Assembly (NCBI GenBank): GCA_949840775.1
Contig: CATKXO010000013.1
Location: 1 to 64,000 of the forward strand
DNA from: an uncultured bacterium
GTDB lineage: Bacteria > Bacillota > Clostridia > Oscillospirales > Oscillospiraceae
Direction of reading: 5' to 3'
Length of the DNA stretch: 64,000 bases
The notes beneath the pieces are model-generated. The model was given only the letters and a program-made list of their open reading frames with translations, was not told where the DNA came from and did no database searches. Shown in pieces: positions 61,192 through 64,000 of the stretch; position 1 is the stretch's first letter; each line of letters starts with the position of its first letter. Made by a program: the position numbers and the translations under genes.

Positions 61192-62514
61192 TCAACCGGC
61201 CCGTCCGTGGTCCCGGCGGCGGGGCTGCTCCACCTGAACACTCGCCTTGCCCAGTCTGGGCCGCTGGGTCCGCTCCGGGTTCCGGGTCAGCTCAGGGGGC
61301 GCCCCCTCCCGGACGCACTCGCCGGTGATGGTCACCTTGACGATGGTGGGATCGGAGGGGATGTCGTACATGATCTGGTTCATGACCTCCTCCAGAATGG
61401 CCCGCAGGCCCCGGGCCCCGATCTCCCGGGCCACCGCCCGGTCGGCCACCGCCTCCAGGGCCTCCTGGGTAAAGTCCAGCTCCACCTCGTCGTAGTTCAG
61501 CAGCACCTGGTACTGCTTCACCAGAGCGTTTTTAGGCTCGGTGAGGATGCGCACCATCTGGTCCCGGTCCAGGGACTCCAGGGTGGTGACCACCGGCATA
61601 CGGCCCACCAGCTCGGGGATGATGCCATATTTCAGCAGGTCCTGGGGCTGAATCTCGCTCATCAGCTCGCCCACGTTGCGCTCCTTTTTACTCTGAATCT
61701 CGGCGCCAAAGCCCAGGGAGCGCTTATCCAGCCGGTGCTCGATGATCTTGTCGATGCCGTCAAAGGCTCCGCCGCAGATAAAGAGGATGTTGTGGGTGTC
61801 GATTTGGATAAACTCCTGGTGGGGGTGCTTCCGCCCGCCCTGGGGGGGAACGTTGGCCACAGTGCCCTCCAGAATTTTCAGCAGGGCCTGCTGCACGCCC
61901 TCGCCAGACACATCACGGGTGATGGAGGTATTTTCGCTCTTTCGGGCAATTTTGTCCATCTCGTCGATATATATGATCCCCCGCTCGGCCAGTTCGATAT
62001 CGTAGTCGGCGGCCTGGACCAGGCGCAGGAGGATATTCTCCACGTCGTCGCCCACATAGCCCGCCTCGGTGAGGGTGGTGGCGTCGGCGATGGCGAAGGG
62101 GACCCTCAGCACCCTGGCCAGGGTCTGGGCAAAGAGGGTCTTACCGCAGCCGGTGGGCCCCATCAGGAGGATGTTGCTCTTTTGCAGCTCCACGTCCTCC
62201 GCCCCGCCAAAGTAGATGCGCTTGTAGTGCTTATAAACCGCCACGGACAGGGCCACCTTGGCCTTTTCCTGTCCGATAATATACTGGTCCAGAACAGCGT
62301 GAATCTCTCTGGGGGTGGGGATGGCGTCGGGAATTTCCCCGGGGAACTGGTCCATCTCATCCAGCAACAGGGGGTCTGCCCCCATAGCCTCCACACACAG
62401 GTTGACGCACTCGTTGCAGATATATACCCCCGGACCGGCAATCATCCGTTTGACCTGGTCGGGGTGCTTGCCGCAGAAGGAACAGCGGACCTTTCTCTCG
62501 TCATTGTTAGCCAT
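61192..62514 (-). CDS. clpX: ATP-dependent Clp protease ATPase subunit ClpX
   Basis: A 440-residue AAA+ unfoldase. N-terminal zinc-binding domain with CSFC and CNEC (residues 11-38), Walker A GPTGCGKT, Walker [11 protein letters not shown] and the ClpP-binding loop near IGF/LGF (RSLGFG). It feeds proteins to ClpP, encoded just upstream. An Arg-rich tail (RRRDHGRAG) extends the C-terminus a little beyond the usual end. Confidence 0.97.
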   Translation of the reverse strand: MANNDERKVRCSFCGKHPDQVKRMIAGPGVYICNECVNLCVEAMGADPLLLDEMDQFPGEIPDAIPTPREIHAVLDQYIIGQEKAKVALSVAVYKHYKRIYFGGAEDVELQKSNILLMGPTGCGKTLFAQTLARVLRVPFAIADATTLTEAGYVGDDVENILLRLVQAADYDIELAERGIIYIDEMDKIARKSENTSITRDVSGEGVQQALLKILEGTVANVPPQGGRKHPHQEFIQIDTHNILFICGGAFDGIDKIIEHRLDKRSLGFGAEIQSKKERNVGELMSEIQPQDLLKYGIIPELVGRMPVVTTLESLDRDQMVRILTEPKNALVKQYQVLLNYDEVELDFTQEALEAVADRAVAREIGARGLRAILEEVMNQIMYDIPSDPTIVKVTITGECVREGAPPELTRNPERTQRPRLGKASVQVEQPRRRDHGRAG

Positions 62515-62540
62515 GGATACACCTCAAATATTCCGTTTTA

Positions 62541-62567
62541 TTCCCGCCCCCTCCGGGGGCGGGAAAT
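62541..62567 (-). terminator. Hairpin between clpP and clpX
   Basis: Perfect 11-bp stem TTCCCGCCCCC / GGGGGCGGGAA with a short loop; weak T-run. It may lower clpX transcription relative to clpP. Confidence 0.5.
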
Positions 62568-62570
62568 ATC

Positions 62571-63152
62571 TCACCGCTTGTCAATCACCTTGTCAATGAG
62601 GCCGTACTCCATGGCCTCCTGGGCGGTCATGAAGTTGTCCCGCTCGCAGTCGGCGGTAACCACCTCGATGGGCTTGCCGGTGTTTTCAGACAGGATGGTG
62701 TTCAGCCGCTTCTTGATGATCTCCAGCCGGCGCAGGTGGATGGCCATATCGGTAATCTGGCCCTGGGTGCCGGCGGAGGGCTGGTGGATCATAATCTCGG
62801 CGTTGGGCAGGGCCAGCCGCTTGCCCTTGGCCCCGGAGGACAGCAGGAACGCCCCCATGGAGGCGGCCATGCCGACGCAGATGGTGGACACATCGCACTT
62901 GATATACTGCATGGTGTCGTAGATGGCCATGCCCGCTGTAACAGAGCCGCCGGGGCTGTTGATGTAGAACTGGATGTCCTTGTCCGGGTCCTGAGCCTCC
63001 AGATACAGCAGCTGGGCCACAATGAGGGAGGCGGTGGTGTCGTTGACCTCCTCCGACAGCATGACGATGCGGTCGTTGAGCAGGCGGGAAAAGATGTCGT
63101 AGGACCGCTCGCCCCGGTTGGTCTGTTCTACTACATAGGGAACTAAGCTCAT
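62571..63152 (-). CDS. clpP: ATP-dependent Clp protease proteolytic subunit
   Basis: A 193-residue ClpP with catalytic Ser in [10 protein letters not shown] (about Ser97), His in MIHQPSAG and Asp about 50 residues later. Forms the 14-subunit chamber used by ClpX. Strong ribosome site AAAGGAG precedes ATG 63152. Confidence 0.98.
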   Translation of the reverse strand: MSLVPYVVEQTNRGERSYDIFSRLLNDRIVMLSEEVNDTTASLIVAQLLYLEAQDPDKDIQFYINSPGGSVTAGMAIYDTMQYIKCDVSTICVGMAASMGAFLLSSGAKGKRLALPNAEIMIHQPSAGTQGQITDMAIHLRRLEIIKKRLNTILSENTGKPIEVVTADCERDNFMTAQEAMEYGLIDKVIDKR

Positions 63153-63227
63153 GATGATACTCCTTTTTCAGTTGAGATACCAGATTATACCCATCGGGCG
63201 GGAAATTCATTCCCTTTGTTAGACACA

Positions 63228-63259
63228 TGCACCCGGGGCGGCTAAAACCGCCCCGGGCC
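63228..63259 (-). terminator. Hairpin between tig and clpP
   Basis: Perfect 10-bp stem CCCGGGGCGG / CCGCCCCGGG, loop CTAAAA. No clear T-run. A TATAAT box further on (63,184-63,189, minus strand) may be the clpP promoter, but its -35 is weak. Confidence 0.4.
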
Positions 63260-63269
63260 GTATGTTGGT

Positions 63270-64000
63270 TTACTCCTCAGCGGGTTCCTCGGCCTTCTTT
63301 TTGGACCGGGTGCGCTTGGGCTTCTCCTCGCCCTCCTCAGCTTTCTTGGCTTTCTTCTTGCCCTCCTTGGCATTGGACAGCACCACCTGATGGGCCTTTT
63401 GCAGGGACAGGTCCTTCTTCAGGTTTTCAGCGGGCACAATGGCTTTCACCTGCTCGGCGGGCATGTTGTACTGCTCAGACAGCTTTGCGATCTCCGCCTC
63501 GCACTCCTCCTCAGAGACCTCAATGCCCTCCGCCTGGGCCACGGCGGTCAGGGCCAGCTCCATCTGCACCTGCTTCAGGGCTGCGGGGCGGGCGGAGGTA
63601 CGCATCATTTCCGCGCTCATCCCCATCATAAACATGTAGTCCTGCACGCCGATCCCCTGGCTCTGCAGGCGCATGGCGTAGTCGTCCATCAGGCGGTCCA
63701 CTTGGACTTCCACCATTCCATCGGGGATCTCGCACTCCATGTTCTCCACCAGCTGCTCCATCACAGCGTTCTCAAAGTCGGCCTGGGCCTGGGCCTTTTT
63801 GCGCTCCAGCAGCTTGTCGCCCAGATCCTTGCGGAACTGCTCCAGGGTGTCGAACTCGGACACGTCCTTGGCAAACTCATCGTCCACCTCGGGGGCCTGA
63901 GACTCCTTCACCTCGTTGACCTTCACATGGAAGACCACGGCCTTGCCGGCCAGGTCGGCGTGGTAGTCCTCAGGGAAGGTGATGTCGATATCCTTCTCCT
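63270..64000 (-). CDS. tig: Trigger factor, 5' end outside the window
   Basis: The C-terminal 240 or so residues of the ribosome-bound chaperone. The frame runs open to the window edge (KDIDITFPEDYHADLAGKAVV), which is the end of the FKBP-type domain; the C-terminal substrate-binding domain follows (EVDDEFAKDVSEF, DRLMDDYAMRLQSQ). It ends with a basic Lys/Glu-rich tail. The start lies outside the window. Confidence 0.93.
   Translation of the reverse strand, partial: EKDIDITFPEDYHADLAGKAVVFHVKVNEVKESQAPEVDDEFAKDVSEFDTLEQFRKDLGDKLLERKKAQAQADFENAVMEQLVENMECEIPDGMVEVQVDRLMDDYAMRLQSQGIGVQDYMFMMGMSAEMMRTSARPAALKQVQMELALTAVAQAEGIEVSEEECEAEIAKLSEQYNMPAEQVKAIVPAENLKKDLSLQKAHQVVLSNAKEGKKKAKKAEEGEEKPKRTRSKKKAEEPAEE

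Noticed and set aside
59025..61328. Long open frame of 767 codons opposite lon
   Set aside because: Antisense shadow in a high-GC gene.

Overview
The window is a 64 kb stretch of GC-rich chromosome from an anaerobic, low-redox Firmicute. The best guess is a Clostridia member of the Oscillospiraceae (Flavonifractor / Pseudoflavonifractor / Lawsonibacter-like). This is inferred from strong AGGAGG ribosome sites, consensus sigma-A promoters with 17-bp spacers, a large pyruvate:ferredoxin oxidoreductase, a group-B-like [FeFe] hydrogenase, a glucose-type EIICBA with BglG-type antitermination, YafQ/RelB and IS630 elements, and a purine operon with a split PurH. No rRNA and no CRISPR array were seen; one tRNA (Leu-UAG) is present.

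Layout. 1-4 kb: two PLP aminotransferases, a PAP2 phosphatase and a glycosyltransferase. 4-12.4 kb: a purine operon purE-purC-(48-aa peptide)-purF-purM-purN-IMP cyclohydrolase (PurO type)-(43-aa peptide)-AICAR formyltransferase-purD. 12.4-19.6 kb: a ribbon-helix-helix protein, PFOR, a lipoprotein and a ComM-like ATPase. 19.7-20.7 kb: a complete IS630-type insertion sequence with a frameshifted transposase. 20.7-33.9 kb: zinc-ribbon protein/WYL regulator/sirtuin operon, a ferredoxin-like aldo-keto reductase, a YtrA-type GntR-ABC operon, a YafQ-RelB toxin-antitoxin pair, the hydrogenase, a Fec-type iron uptake operon and a siroheme sulfite/nitrite reductase. 34-36 kb: a broken ATPase gene next to a frameshifted serine recombinase.

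36-51.2 kb is the most interesting part: a large tellurite/stress (Ter) locus. A leftward operon encodes a 754-aa YceG-like protein, TelA, three TerD paralogues, a TerA-like paralogue, a Ca2+-type P-type ATPase, a rhomboid protease, a PRTase-TRSP protein, a StiP/PRTase_1 protein and a HAD phosphatase. A divergent rightward pair encodes an HpcH/HpaI-type C-C lyase and a fusion of a YceG-like domain to a trypsin-like protease. Known Ter biology (TerD binds Ca2+; PRTase/HAD/lyase genes are thought to make a nucleoside-like metabolite) suggests a calcium-dependent envelope or metal stress system with built-in proteolysis. The trypsin fusion and the rhomboid are the parts that look new.

51.2-56 kb: sortase B, then HPr, EIICBA and a BglG/LicT antiterminator, with two RAT/terminator switches visible. 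56.3-64 kb: tRNA-Leu, aldose 1-epimerase, then engB-lon-clpX-clpP-tig (trigger factor cut by the window end), the usual protein quality-control cluster. A family of GC-rich palindromic repeats (TGTAGGGGCGGCC... type) is scattered between genes and twice supplies the stop codon of the neighbouring gene (purN, lon).
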